This document shows positions 1 through 8,636 of a stretch of 54,123 nt of DNA, one piece after another. The notes below the pieces were generated by a model that did no database searches, had not been told where the DNA came from, and was given only the letters and a program-made list of their open reading frames with translations. How positions within the stretch are numbered: the stretch's first letter is position 1; the number at the start of each line of letters is the position of its first letter. The position numbers and the translations under genes were made by a program. Source of the DNA: CAYGWP01 sp964353455 (GTDB taxonomy: Bacteria; Planctomycetota; Phycisphaerae; FEN-1346); contig CAYGWP010000534.1 of the NCBI GenBank assembly GCA_964353455.1, forward strand, positions 1 to 54,123. The letters are read 5' to 3'.

Positions 1-146
1 CAGTGGCAGGTGCAGAGGTATCGCGGGAAGTCCGGCTCGAAGGTGACGCGGTCGATGACCCACTCGTACCCGCCGCGGATGACCACGTCGTTCACCCGCA
101 GGTCCTTGCCCATCACGTTCTCGGTCTTGCGTGCTGCCGTCTTCAT
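1..146 (-). CDS. Hypothetical protein, cut by the left window edge
   Basis: The frame opens with ATG at 146, six bases after AAGGAG, and reaches the left edge without a stop, so only about 48 residues are visible. It begins MKTAARKTENVMGKDLRVND and continues with a WVIDRVTF strand and a CxC near the edge. I recognise no family. It lies 24 bases downstream of the 95-residue gene at 171-458 and has the same style of leader, so the two are probably co-transcribed. Small genes of this kind are common in accessory regions, but nothing here proves mobility. Confidence 0.6.
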   Translation of the reverse strand, partial: MKTAARKTENVMGKDLRVNDVVIRGGYEWVIDRVTFEPDFPRYLCTCH

Positions 147-170
147 GGTCTGCTCCTTTTTCTGGTCGCC

Positions 171-458
171 TCAGTCGGCGAAGTTCTGGACGGCCCGCAG
201 GTAGTCGGCCACGTCGCCCTCGGTGCCCTCGTACCCGTCGAGGGTCGCCTGGAGCCGGCGGGCAGTGCGTTCCAGGAGTTCCTCGTCGCCGCCGCGGGCC
301 GCGACCTCCCAGACCGCCGTTTCGAACACCGGTACGTCGCGCTTCTTGCCCGCGATGATCCGCCCCAGCCATTTGGCTTCGATGCGGATGTTGCCATCGG
401 CCCGGCAGAGCCTCGCCTCGCCCCTCGCGCCCTCGACCGTCATCTGCGTCGTCTTCAT
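171..458 (-). CDS. Hypothetical small soluble protein (95 aa)
   Basis: The start ATG at 458 is six bases after AAGGAG. The product is charged and soluble, with no signal peptide. The first half looks beta-rich (ARLCRADGNIRIEAKWLGR) and the second half is helical and acidic (EELLERTARRLQATLDGYEG), ending ADYLRAVQNFAD. The family is not recognised. It sits directly upstream of the partial gene at 1-146. The complementary-strand frames here have no ribosome binding site and look like shadows. Confidence 0.6.
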   Translation of the reverse strand: MKTTQMTVEGARGEARLCRADGNIRIEAKWLGRIIAGKKRDVPVFETAVWEVAARGGDEELLERTARRLQATLDGYEGTEGDVADYLRAVQNFAD

Positions 459-579
459 CGCGTTCTCCTTCGTGGTTCGTGTTCGCCCCCGCCATGTGGA
501 TCAGGGCATGCTTTCGGAGAGGAATCAAGGCGAAAAGATGGACCAGCATCAATAATTCCGGGAGGCCGACCGTGGCTGA

Positions 580-714
580 GCAGGGCCTACCTTCAACCGA
601 ACGCGTGACCCGGCGGCCCTCACTGTTGCCGAGGCGGCCCCCATCCTGGGCGTGGCCGTGGAGGTGGTCGAGAAGGACGTCCTAGAGGGCACCGCTGTGA
701 CGCCGCCGGGAATG
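580..714 (+). pseudogene. Possible fragment of a small HTH-type protein in the 459-784 gap
   Basis: The 326 bases between 458 and 785 contain no complete gene. In the frame open from 580, the stretch LTVAEAAPILGVAVEVVEKD (619-678) continues LEGTAV and resembles the 'EAA-xx-LGVS-xxxVExDI' helix-turn-helix-like segment of small accessory proteins. No start codon or ribosome binding site supports it, and the frame then runs into the 3' end of the YibE/F gene. I list it as a possible remnant only. Confidence 0.25.
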
Positions 715-784
715 GACGAGCATGAGCAGCCCGGGGCTCCTCAGCCGGACTGCCCGCGGCGCGCGCCCCTACGGTTTCTTGAGT

Positions 785-3619
785 CTATTGGGCGAAGAGA
801 CGCTCCAGCGCCTCGCGTGCGTTGTTGTTATTGGGGTCCAAGTCCACGGCGCGTCTCAGGTGGCGTTCGGCCTCTTCGTCCTTGTCTGTCCAGGCATAGA
901 CGACGCCCGCGATGTAATGGGCCACGGAGTCATCCGCACCCATAGAGAAGGCGGCCTCAATCTCGCGCCTGGCCTGAACGACGTAGCGCTGGGTCATGCA
1001 GGCATAGGCCAGTTCCGTGCGGACACGAGGGTCTTGGGGGGATCGCTGGCGCGCGGTCCAGAGCGCCAGCAGGGCTTCGCCGGTCCTTTGCGACTGACGC
1101 GCCTGGACCGCCGTCTCAAGAAGGTCAGCGGTGTCGCTCGGCAGTGCCGGGAGTGTGGCTCGCGAAGACCGGTCCTCCCGCAAGTGCCACCAACCCGCAC
1201 CGCCTGCGGTCACCGCCGTCGCTATGGCTGCGACAGCAAGGGCCGCCAGCCAGCGCGGCCAAGGCCGCTTTGGGGACTCCGCGACCGAGGTCCTTCTTTC
1301 GGCCATGAGGAGGGAGGCCACGAGGGCGGTGGCGGGGCCCGTGGCTGCAAGGGCAATCGAACCAACAAGGGCATTGAGGACTTCGGAGGCGCCGGCCTCG
1401 GAGTTGATCATCTCCGCCGCCGACATGTTGAGCGCCGCCGGCAAGAGGAATACCGGCAGGCGCATGCCTACGAAGGCAAAGAGCAGCGTCAGGACCATCG
1501 TGCCGACGACGTCGCGGGAGATGTTCATTCCTGCGGCGACCGCCTTCCAGCGCTTGATGCCCGGCTGCACGGCGCACACCTGCGCCACACCTGCCGCGAC
1601 GGTGACCGCCGTGTCCATCGCAAGGCCCAGGAAGGCAACCATCAGGCTGGCGGCGAGCAAACCAGTATAGTCATAACTGATCTTGAGCCCCTCGCTCGCC
1701 CACTCCAGGAAACGCGCCGGCACGGACTCCCGTCCGGTAAAACCCAGCCATCGGCAGGACAGTATCAGAAGGCCGGCGGCGATGCCAAGGCCGACCGCGC
1801 TGCCCACAATTGCCGCCAAGGCTTTTCGGTCGGCCGTACCCGTAATCGCAAGGACCGCCAGAAGCATCACCACGCAGAAGACTCCGGTCGTAAGCAGTGG
1901 CGGGCGACCTTCCGCCAGGAGGGGTATCAAGACCCCGATCATGAGCGCCGCTGCGGCGAGCATCACCAACAGCATCCGCACTCCACCGCGCCCGCCGGAC
2001 ACAATCACCATCGCAGCCGTGATAACGAACGCGATCAGCCCCCAGCGATATCGCAGCGGGGGTTTGTAGAACTGCACGTCCACCCCCGCGACGGTCTCCT
2101 CGACCGAAACATGTATCACGGCATCCCGTTGCAGGACCAGGTTATGTGACGGATTCGGTCCGAGCAGCAGCTGCGAGGTCAGGAGTTCACCCGCACGAGG
2201 CCCGAAGTAGGGCTGGATCACAGCCACCTGCGAGCGAAAGAAGGTCTTCTCGTGCGGATCGGCGGATTCTGCGTCGAGCTCGACAACCGGTTCGTCAAAA
2301 GCGACGACACGCGCCAGGGTTTCTGGCTCTCTCCGGCCAGGACCGCCCTGGTAGCCTCGTAGCATCAACTCGTCTGCCAAGCCAGCCGCCGCCAGGCAGA
2401 CCATCACGGCAAGGAAAGGACGGACGATTGACGCGAGCTGCACCGGGGGCCGAGGTGCGCGCTCTCCCTCAGGTGATGTTCTGTTACCGTAGGACATGGC
2501 GGCGAGGAGTGCCGTCGCCGGCACGCTGAGCGCCATGCCTACGGCCACCGCCGCCACACGCGCCAGGTCGGACGCCGTCAGTTCGTAATTCGTCAGCCGC
2601 AACCATCGGTCGGCCTGCCAGGCGGGCCCAACTGAGACGAAGAAGATGAGATGGCTACCGACGAAAACCAGCGTCAGCGTGAAGACCATCACGCCGAAGA
2701 TGTCGCGCCCGGCTGCCAGGCCCGAGCGGAACAAGCACCACCGGCGCTCCAGCGGGGCGATGCGATGCACCTCAGCAACTGTGGATGCCACCGCCATCGA
2801 CACGTCCATCACGGCCCCCAACCCGGCCAGCAGCATGCCCGCCACCAGCAGACTCCCGAACCGGACGCCGCGGAGCGGTTCGGCAAACCACAGTAGGTTA
2901 TCAAGGTGGTGATACGGCCCAAACTCTGCCTCGAGGCCAGTCAGCGCCATCGCCTCCACGAGACCAACGGCCAGCAGACCTCCAGCCACAAGGCCGCACA
3001 ATGTGCCTCCGAGGGCTGCGATGGACTTGCGGTTGAACCCGCCGATGGCAATGAGCGTGGGCGCGGCGATTGCCAGCGCAAGCGGCACGGACCATGTCGC
3101 CGCAGGGGCACCGATGGAAACCGCGGGAAGCATCAGCCCCACCAGCAGGGCCAAGGCCCAGGCCACAGAGCCGAGGGTCGCGATTCCCTTGCGTCCGGCC
3201 GTCACGGCGAGAAGGGCTGCCAGGGCGGCCGACAAGGCGATCAGGTAACCGTCGCGCTCACGCGAGAGCAGATGCGCCGTAAGCCTGCCATCAAGCGAGC
3301 GCACGTCCACAAGCCACTCTTCGCCCGCTCGAACGGCGTCGTGTTCTTGAGCGCCCTGAGAGGTGTGTGTGGCACGCAATCTCTGGCCGCTGTACGGTCC
3401 CGAAGTGATGGTCACTTTGACCTGTGCCTGCCCCTCGTTCCCCGCCACGCGGTCCACCGTGGCGCGGCATACGGCGGCGCCCTCGGCCCCCACAGCGGGC
3501 CGCGTGTGATAGGCGGCCCAGTAAGGCAGAAGGCGGGCGGCAAGCAAGCCGACAACGAAGGCGGCAGCCACCGCTGTCGTCTTCAGTCCGGCGACGACAT
3601 GTCTCTCGGTTACGCTCAT
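785..3619 (-). CDS. Tandem YibE/F-like membrane protein with C-terminal TPR domain
   Basis: This 944-residue protein is about twice the usual YibE/F size. After an N-terminal membrane helix (about residues 12-32) comes a first YibE/F unit: an extracytoplasmic beta segment containing GPYSGQRLRATH, then a multi-helix membrane block with the motif GAVMDVSMAVAS near 270. A second unit repeats the pattern: an extracytoplasmic segment around 440-490, then helices with GLAMDTAVTVAAG near 665. From about 800 a TPR-like domain follows (EALLALWTARQRSPQDPRVR, then AERHLRRAVDLDPNNNNARE). The role of YibE/F is poorly known; it is a polytopic inner-membrane family. The tandem duplication plus TPR suggests a self-contained assembly with a protein-binding tail. 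The next gene in the same direction starts 225 bases upstream. Confidence 0.85.
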   Translation of the reverse strand: MSVTERHVVAGLKTTAVAAAFVVGLLAARLLPYWAAYHTRPAVGAEGAAVCRATVDRVAGNEGQAQVKVTITSGPYSGQRLRATHTSQGAQEHDAVRAGEEWLVDVRSLDGRLTAHLLSRERDGYLIALSAALAALLAVTAGRKGIATLGSVAWALALLVGLMLPAVSIGAPAATWSVPLALAIAAPTLIAIGGFNRKSIAALGGTLCGLVAGGLLAVGLVEAMALTGLEAEFGPYHHLDNLLWFAEPLRGVRFGSLLVAGMLLAGLGAVMDVSMAVASTVAEVHRIAPLERRWCLFRSGLAAGRDIFGVMVFTLTLVFVGSHLIFFVSVGPAWQADRWLRLTNYELTASDLARVAAVAVGMALSVPATALLAAMSYGNRTSPEGERAPRPPVQLASIVRPFLAVMVCLAAAGLADELMLRGYQGGPGRREPETLARVVAFDEPVVELDAESADPHEKTFFRSQVAVIQPYFGPRAGELLTSQLLLGPNPSHNLVLQRDAVIHVSVEETVAGVDVQFYKPPLRYRWGLIAFVITAAMVIVSGGRGGVRMLLVMLAAAALMIGVLIPLLAEGRPPLLTTGVFCVVMLLAVLAITGTADRKALAAIVGSAVGLGIAAGLLILSCRWLGFTGRESVPARFLEWASEGLKISYDYTGLLAASLMVAFLGLAMDTAVTVAAGVAQVCAVQPGIKRWKAVAAGMNISRDVVGTMVLTLLFAFVGMRLPVFLLPAALNMSAAEMINSEAGASEVLNALVGSIALAATGPATALVASLLMAERRTSVAESPKRPWPRWLAALAVAAIATAVTAGGAGWWHLREDRSSRATLPALPSDTADLLETAVQARQSQRTGEALLALWTARQRSPQDPRVRTELAYACMTQRYVVQARREIEAAFSMGADDSVAHYIAGVVYAWTDKDEEAERHLRRAVDLDPNNNNAREALERLFAQ

Positions 3620-3844
3620 GGCCTTATTGCGCGACCCGCCCGGCCCATGCGGGAATACCTGCGAACCATCCCGCGGTCGCCCGGCAATTCGAGTGCTCCG
3701 TGATGCCGGGGACGCCGCGCAGCGAACGCGAAAGCACCGCTTGGGCGGCCTGCCGGCAAGAGCGTACGAGCCCGTGTCGAGTCCGATCTGCCGCGCGGCA
3801 CAATTCTCACCGTGCCACGTCCGAAGTTCGTGCAGGATGTCGCG

Positions 3845-4465
3845 CTATTTCTGCGGCGCGTATTTCACTGAGCAGCCGTAGGGTTCCGTCTTGGGCACCG
3901 AGATGGCCTTGTCAGCCAGGAGTTCCGAGAGGGCCTGGTCAACGTAGTTGACCCGCTTTTCCTTCTTGCCCGACGGGTCATCGTCAATCGCCCCCTGGTA
4001 GGCAAGGGCGCCGCTCTTCTCAATAATGAACATATGAGGGGTCGTCCTTGCACCATACGCGCGCCCTATGTCGCCCGCGTGGTCGTCGAGGTACGGGTAC
4101 GGCAGACCCTCAGCCTCGGCGAACTTGCGGTTCTTCTCCCGGTCGCTGGTGTGCGTGCTGTTGATCGCCAGCCAGACGACGCCTTTGTCCTTGTACTTTT
4201 CGGCCAGCGCCTTGAACGTACCGGCCCTGTGAACCCGAAGCCAGATCGGGCACCCCGGGTTGGCCCATTCGAGGACCACGATCTTGCCAGCGAAGTCCGC
4301 CAGGCTGACCTTCTTGCCGTTCACGTCCTCCAGGGTGAACGCCGGGGCCTTTCCGGGCTCCGCCTTGGCCTGTTCGGCCGTTGCGGCCTGACGCGCCGCC
4401 ATCCCAGCGACCGCCATGACCGCCAGGGCGACCGCCGCCGCCAACCACTGCTTACGCTTACGCAT
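3845..4465 (-). CDS. Thioredoxin-fold (redoxin/AhpC-TSA-like) exported protein
   Basis: A 206-residue protein with a signal-like helix at 8-28, then an AhpC/TSA-type thioredoxin fold (PAFTLEDVNGKKVSLADFAG, VVLEWANPGCPIW). The active-site region has one Cys (GCPIWLRVH) rather than CxxC, as in the redoxin subfamily with a 'W-x-NPxCP' motif. A second conserved Cys is in the C-terminal EPYGCSVKYAPQK. The likely role is an envelope thiol peroxidase or redox partner; the substrate is not visible. ATG at 4465 follows GAAAGGAGATCAGC. It is the downstream member of a series with the thioredoxin lipoprotein (4515-5111) and the TlpA-like protein (6164-7168). Confidence 0.8.
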   Translation of the reverse strand: MRKRKQWLAAAVALAVMAVAGMAARQAATAEQAKAEPGKAPAFTLEDVNGKKVSLADFAGKIVVLEWANPGCPIWLRVHRAGTFKALAEKYKDKGVVWLAINSTHTSDREKNRKFAEAEGLPYPYLDDHAGDIGRAYGARTTPHMFIIEKSGALAYQGAIDDDPSGKKEKRVNYVDQALSELLADKAISVPKTEPYGCSVKYAPQK

Positions 4466-4498
4466 GCTGATCTCCTTTCTGAAAGCACCCCTCTCATT

Positions 4499-4548
4499 CG
4501 GATTCCGAGCCTCGTCACTTGGAGGCGCTCAGCGCCTTGGCCTTCTCG
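4499..4548. repeat. 50-bp direct repeat, copy 1 (3' end of thioredoxin lipoprotein gene)
   Basis: About 44 of 50 positions match 6148-6197 in the same orientation. The repeat includes the last codons (AKALSASK), the stop and about 16 bases beyond it. The rest of the two genes is not similar at this level. Confidence 0.8.
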
Positions 4549-5111
4549 GCCGCTGCCGCGCCGGCCGCCGGGGCCGCCTGCACCTTCGCGGGTCCGCCCA
4601 CCGGATTGGCCGCCGGTTTCGCTTCCGCCGGCGCCTTCTTCCCCCGGGAAGCCAGGACTTGGTCAATCACTTTTTCGTATTCGGAGGCCAGGATGATGAT
4701 CGGCCAGCGGTGGACCTCCTTGCCATCGACGAAGAGGATCACCGTCGGGATGTAGAAGATGTCGTACTGCTGCTTCAGCCTCTCCGAGGTGACTTCGAAC
4801 CACATGGTGATCAACTCGTAGCTGTAGAATGAGACCTTCCCCTGATATTTCTTGGCCAGCAGGTCGAGCGTGGGCAGCACCATCTTGCAGGGCGGACACC
4901 CGCCGCCCTTATGGAAGTCGACGAGGACCGGCTCCTTGGCCTGGAGCACGCGTTTATTGAAGTCGGCCTCATTCGCCAGGGGTATCAGGTACTGACTCTC
5001 GCAACCTGTGACGGCGAGGGCCAGAACGATGAGGGCCAGAAGGCTGGCCCTCGGGCCGTACGCTACCCCGCGAGCATGTGCGGCCATGTGAACCGTCACC
5101 TCGTGCCCCAT
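4515..5111 (-). CDS. Thioredoxin-like lipoprotein with CPPC active site
   Basis: I place the start at ATG 5111, preceded by GGAGGAG; the frame is open further upstream without a better site. The N-terminus is a lipoprotein signal (LLALIVLALAVTGC, cleavage before Cys). A thioredoxin fold follows with GGGCPPCKMV as the redox site and a cis-Pro (YIPTVILFVDG). The tail is a low-complexity Ala/Pro/Lys linker ending KAKALSASK. It probably acts as a membrane-anchored periplasmic thiol oxidoreductase. The last ten codons and 3' flank closely match those of the TlpA-like gene at 6164, a sign of local duplication or conversion. Confidence 0.85.
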   Translation of the reverse strand: MGHEVTVHMAAHARGVAYGPRASLLALIVLALAVTGCESQYLIPLANEADFNKRVLQAKEPVLVDFHKGGGCPPCKMVLPTLDLLAKKYQGKVSFYSYELITMWFEVTSERLKQQYDIFYIPTVILFVDGKEVHRWPIIILASEYEKVIDQVLASRGKKAPAEAKPAANPVGGPAKVQAAPAAGAAAAEKAKALSASK

Positions 5112-5456
5112 CGGTCTCCTCCAGTAGTACATTCCTGGTTTCCCAGATACTCCCGCCTGCGACCGCCGGGAGCCGCTGGATGTTGATTCTCTCACGTTTC
5201 CATGATCCTGTAGGCCTTCTCACGCCCCCAATCATCGGCTCCGCCTGCTGCCGGGGCCAGATTTCGGCCATTGTCGGCCTCCAGCACTCTGGCCCAACGC
5301 TGACCTGCCCCCACAGGTAATGCCAGTCATAAAGTTGTAGTTGATGCCAACAGAGCCCTTGCCGGAGGGCGGAGCGCAGCGGAGCCCGGAGGCAGGAGCC
5401 GTTCCAAGATCCGCCCTCGCTTCTTTGAGGCGTACCGGCCATGATCTCGCCGCGCG
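5112..5456. other. 345-base gap, no convincing gene
   Basis: This lies between the lipoprotein gene ending at 5457 and the thioredoxin lipoprotein starting at 5111, both on the minus strand. Frames on either strand lack ribosome binding sites and family resemblance. It presumably holds the promoter of the thioredoxin lipoprotein; I see no clear -35/-10 pair or terminator. Confidence 0.4.
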
Positions 5457-6023
5457 CTATTTCAGCGGCAGCGATTCTTCAGCGTTCAACAGGATCTCCC
5501 GCAAGGCGACTCTTCCGCCCTCCGCGGGTTTTCCGCCTGGCACCCTGACTGTTTTATGAGCCTCGACCACAAGGCGGATGGCGCGCGGGTCGGATAAGGC
5601 GCCCTTGAGGACGCAGTCTTCAAGGGTCATGGCATCAAGCCCGGCTGCACCTTTCGGACGGGAGTCCGCCGGAATCAATGCAACGAAATTCAGGCCGGGC
5701 GCCCCGGCGCTGTTCCCCGTCACGCAGGCCCCGGTGTCGCCCGGTGCTTGAACTCCCGGGGGATACTCGAAGCGGTAGCAAAAAGTCGGGCGACTATGGT
5801 TGGCTTCGACCAGGACCTCGCGCGAACCACGGTTTACGACACGGGAGTGTATGATCAGGCTCCCATCCTTCTGGTGCTCGCATTGTGTGAGGAGGGCCAG
5901 TCCTTCGCTGTTGACGGCGTCGCGAGGCGCCATGGAGCCGCCGCAGCCAGCGCAGGCGGCCAGGACTACAAGGCCGGAGAAAAGGAGAAACCGTCGCCGT
6001 GCGATTCCCGTGTTGACGGACAT
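5457..6023 (-). CDS. Hypothetical lipoprotein with twin-Arg-like signal start
   Basis: I chose ATG 6023, which follows AGAGGAG; the longer open frame has no such site. The N-terminus MSVNTGIARRRFLLFSGLVV leads into a lipobox (LAACAGC), so the 188-residue product is probably a lipoprotein. The mature part is beta-rich with paired Cys residues (TQCEHQ, TFCYRF, GACVTG, EDCVLKG). It may be an Ig-like or YcfL-like envelope protein; no family is assigned with confidence. It sits between two thioredoxin-fold genes, so its cysteines could be their substrate. Confidence 0.7.
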   Translation of the reverse strand: MSVNTGIARRRFLLFSGLVVLAACAGCGGSMAPRDAVNSEGLALLTQCEHQKDGSLIIHSRVVNRGSREVLVEANHSRPTFCYRFEYPPGVQAPGDTGACVTGNSAGAPGLNFVALIPADSRPKGAAGLDAMTLEDCVLKGALSDPRAIRLVVEAHKTVRVPGGKPAEGGRVALREILLNAEESLPLK

Positions 6024-6147
6024 AAACTCTCCTCTTGTCTGACGAAAGTCCAGAATCATGCAGTGTGAGAATACCGGTGAGTCGGATTGCCACCGGCGCA
6101 AGCGGCGCGACTTCAACGCGCCACAAGGCGGCCCGCCGTTGTCATCT

Positions 6148-6197
6148 CGGATTCCGAACCCTGTCACTTGGATGCGCTCAGCGCCTTTGCCTTATCG
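6148..6197. repeat. 50-bp direct repeat, copy 2 (3' end of TlpA-like gene)
   Basis: Partner of 4499-4548, with the same terminal codons AKALSASK and the same 3' flank. Six mismatches in 50 bases. Confidence 0.8.
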
Positions 6198-7168
6198 TCC
6201 GCCGACGCGCCGGCTTTCGTGTTCGGGAATCGCTCGGCCAGGTCTTCCAAGGCCTTGGCCGTTGCTGCCGGGTTGGCCTTTTCGCGCTTGAGGATGTCGC
6301 TCAGCAGAGCATCGGTGGCCTTCTCACGGCCCTGCTCGACTTCGGCCTTGATCTTCTCGTCGGCCTGAAGTTCCTTCAACCGCTCCTCAGCCTTCTTGGC
6401 CTGCGGCGAGTCGGGGGCCATGAGGGTGACATCCTGGAACGCCTCGTTCGCTTTGTAGTACTCCTTGGCGACAAGGCTCTTCTCTCCTTGGGCCAGCCGG
6501 GCAGGGGCTTGCGCCACGAGGGCCTTCCGGATGCGTTCGGCTTGATTCTTTGCGGCCGCGTTGTCTTCGGGAACCTGGAACTTCGCGAGCAAGGCTGCCG
6601 CGCGGCCAAACTGGGTCTTCTGCATGGCAGCGGAGATGTCTTCGAGCGGTGTCGGCCCTTTCGTCTGGCTGACCTTGGGCGGCGTCTTCTTGATCTGTGC
6701 CTCAAGGGTGGACTCGAAATCCGGCTGCATCGGGTGCCCTTCCCAGACGACGTTACCGGCGGTATCCACGATGGCCGCGTGCGGGATGCCCGTCACGCCA
6801 TACGCACCGCCCGACTTGCTGCCGCAGCCGACCGGATAGATCATGCCCATTTCCTTGGCGAAGGGCTCGACCTTGGCTTTCGGCTCGTCCGTGAGGCCCA
6901 TGATGACGACGCCCTGCCCGCTGAACTTCTTGTAGAGTTCGATGAGGTGCGGAATGGACTTGCGGCACGGCGGGCACCACGTGGCCCAGAACTCCACGAC
7001 GACGATCTTGCCGCGGAGCGCCGCCAGCGCGAGCGGCGGCGAGTTCAGCCAGTCCTGCGCTGAGACCTCCGGTGCTGCTTTGCCGACCAGGGCGGGTGGC
7101 TGGGCCGCGTGCGCGACACCAAACATCGTCGCCGCCACAACCAACACAAGGATCGTCACTCTCTTCAT
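6164..7168 (-). CDS. TlpA/ResA-like thioredoxin with long helical tail
   Basis: A 334-residue exported protein: signal peptide 1-21 (ILVLVVAATMFGVAHA), then a TlpA/ResA-like thioredoxin domain to about 155, with the redox site FWATWCPPCRK, followed by GVTGIPHAAIVDTAG. Residues 160-334 form a charged, helical TPR-like tail rich in KAEERLKE-type segments, ending KAKALSASK. It probably reduces disulfides in the periplasm, for instance in cytochrome or envelope metalloprotein maturation. ATG 7168 follows AAAGGAGAGCACCG. No cytochrome c maturation gene lies nearby. Confidence 0.85.
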   Translation of the reverse strand: MKRVTILVLVVAATMFGVAHAAQPPALVGKAAPEVSAQDWLNSPPLALAALRGKIVVVEFWATWCPPCRKSIPHLIELYKKFSGQGVVIMGLTDEPKAKVEPFAKEMGMIYPVGCGSKSGGAYGVTGIPHAAIVDTAGNVVWEGHPMQPDFESTLEAQIKKTPPKVSQTKGPTPLEDISAAMQKTQFGRAAALLAKFQVPEDNAAAKNQAERIRKALVAQAPARLAQGEKSLVAKEYYKANEAFQDVTLMAPDSPQAKKAEERLKELQADEKIKAEVEQGREKATDALLSDILKREKANPAATAKALEDLAERFPNTKAGASADDKAKALSASK

Positions 7169-7231
7169 CGGTGCTCTCCTTTCAGACCGGATGCTTGCTC
7201 AACGGCTACCATTGTCGCCTGCTTCACGGTC

Positions 7232-7468
7232 TCACATCTCCTTGCCGACAACGTGGATTCCACTCGCTTCGATGCCACAATCGCTCAGAATGGCTTGAAC
7301 CCGGTCCTTCTGCGACGCCGGCAGCGCCAGTGCTACCGTGCAATCGGGGCTCAGATCCCTCGGGGCCGGGATGAGTCTGCCGGCGATACCCGCTCGTTTG
7401 ACCAGTTCTTCCGCGCGCAGGGCCGCATGAGTCGTGAAGAAGGTCGCGATACATGTTTCAGGCCCCAT
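7232..7468 (-). CDS. DUF3343 protein, putative Se/S carrier
   Basis: A 78-residue protein typical of DUF3343 (putative Se/S carrier-like): an ACT-like small fold with conserved FFTTHAALRAEELVK, IPAPRDLSPDC and a C-terminal CGIEASGIHVV. The Cys of SPDCTVAL is the likely chalcogen-carrying residue. It overlaps the end of the cysteine desulfurase gene by 11 bases and is the last gene of the selenium operon, which fits a role in receiving S or Se from the desulfurase. The role is family-level inference. Confidence 0.8.
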   Translation of the reverse strand: MGPETCIATFFTTHAALRAEELVKRAGIAGRLIPAPRDLSPDCTVALALPASQKDRVQAILSDCGIEASGIHVVGKEM

Positions 7469-8636
7469 GATGCTCCGCCTGCACGCCCTGAAGTTCTCGG
7501 AGGCACAAGACGAAGTACTGGATTTCCTCGGCGGTGTTGAAAGGTCCCAGGCTCACGCGGACGGTTCCGCCGGTCCGGCGGAATGTCCCGAGGGTCCTGT
7601 GGGCGGCGGGGGAGCACTGAAGCCCCGCTCGGGTCATGATGCCGAAGCGATCATCCAGTATCTCGCTCACCGCGGCGGTATCCATCCCCGCCACCGTGAA
7701 AGAGGCCACGGCCGTCTGTTTCTCAGGGTCGTGCGGACCATAGACGGTCACACCCGGCGTTAGCGAGAGTTCATCGAGCAGCAGTGCGGTTAGTTCTTGG
7801 AGTCTCTTCTTGATGACCGCCACTCCCTGTTCTTCCAAGTACGCCAGTCCTGCGGCAAGGCCCGCAATGCCAAGCCCGTTCAGCGTGCCGCTCTCGTATC
7901 GGTCGGGCAGGTGCGTCGGTTGGGTCTCGTGCTGGGAGCGGCTGCCCGTGCCGCCCTCCTTGAGCGGAATCAGGTCCATGCCATCGCCGACAACAAGACC
8001 GCCGGTTCCCTGAGGCCCCAAGAGCCCCTTGTGTCCGCTGAAGGCGAGCAGGTCCGCGCCGAGGGCGGGGATATCAATGGGCACGCATCCCGCCGATTGG
8101 GCCGCATCCACCAAGAGCCGGATGCCGTGCTTGCGAGTGATGTCGCCGATTTCAGCCACCGGCTGAATCGTACCCACCACGTTCGAGGCGTGGGTCACGA
8201 CAACCAGCCGCGTGTTCGGCCTGAGATGCTTCTCGACATCAGCAGGGCTGAGCCACCCCTCGCGCGAGCATGGCACCACGGTCAACTCAATGGTGCCGTC
8301 GGCCTCCAATCGACGGAGCGGCCGCATGACGGAATTGTGCTCGACGCTGCTCGTGACCACGTGGTCGCCCGGGCGGACGAGGCCCTTGATGGCCAGGTTC
8401 AGCGCCTCGGTACAGTTCGGCGTCAGGATGACGCGGGCGGAATCGGCCACGTTGAACAGGCGGGCCAGCCGCTGGCGCGCGTCAAGGACCACCCGTCCGG
8501 CAGCCAAGGCCAAGCGATGGCCGGAACGCCCCGGTGTTGCGCCAACCTCCCGTTGGTAGTGATCGACAGCGCGGTACACCTCTTCCGGCTTCGGATGGGA
8601 GGTGGCCGCATTGTCGAAGTACACGATCCGGCTCAT
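7458..8636 (-). CDS. Class V aminotransferase, cysteine desulfurase/selenocysteine lyase type
   Basis: ATG 8636 opens MSRIVYFDNAATSHPKPEEV, the usual start of this family; longer frames upstream are overlap with yedE. The product is 392 residues, PLP-dependent fold type I. The PLP lysine is in FSGHKGLLGPQG, the catalytic Cys in RAGLQCSPAAH, and the terminal signature is GGTVRVSLGPFNTAEEI. It matches the subfamily often found beside selenium genes, which takes S or Se from cysteine or selenocysteine. Its ATG overlaps the yedE stop (ATGA), so it is translationally coupled. Confidence 0.9.
   Translation of the reverse strand: MSRIVYFDNAATSHPKPEEVYRAVDHYQREVGATPGRSGHRLALAAGRVVLDARQRLARLFNVADSARVILTPNCTEALNLAIKGLVRPGDHVVTSSVEHNSVMRPLRRLEADGTIELTVVPCSREGWLSPADVEKHLRPNTRLVVVTHASNVVGTIQPVAEIGDITRKHGIRLLVDAAQSAGCVPIDIPALGADLLAFSGHKGLLGPQGTGGLVVGDGMDLIPLKEGGTGSRSQHETQPTHLPDRYESGTLNGLGIAGLAAGLAYLEEQGVAVIKKRLQELTALLLDELSLTPGVTVYGPHDPEKQTAVASFTVAGMDTAAVSEILDDRFGIMTRAGLQCSPAAHRTLGTFRRTGGTVRVSLGPFNTAEEIQYFVLCLRELQGVQAEHHGA

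Noticed and set aside
722..2149. A 475-codon plus-strand frame opposite the YibE/F gene
   Set aside because: It is low-complexity and Arg/Gly/His-rich, opposite clear membrane-protein coding sequence; a composition artefact.
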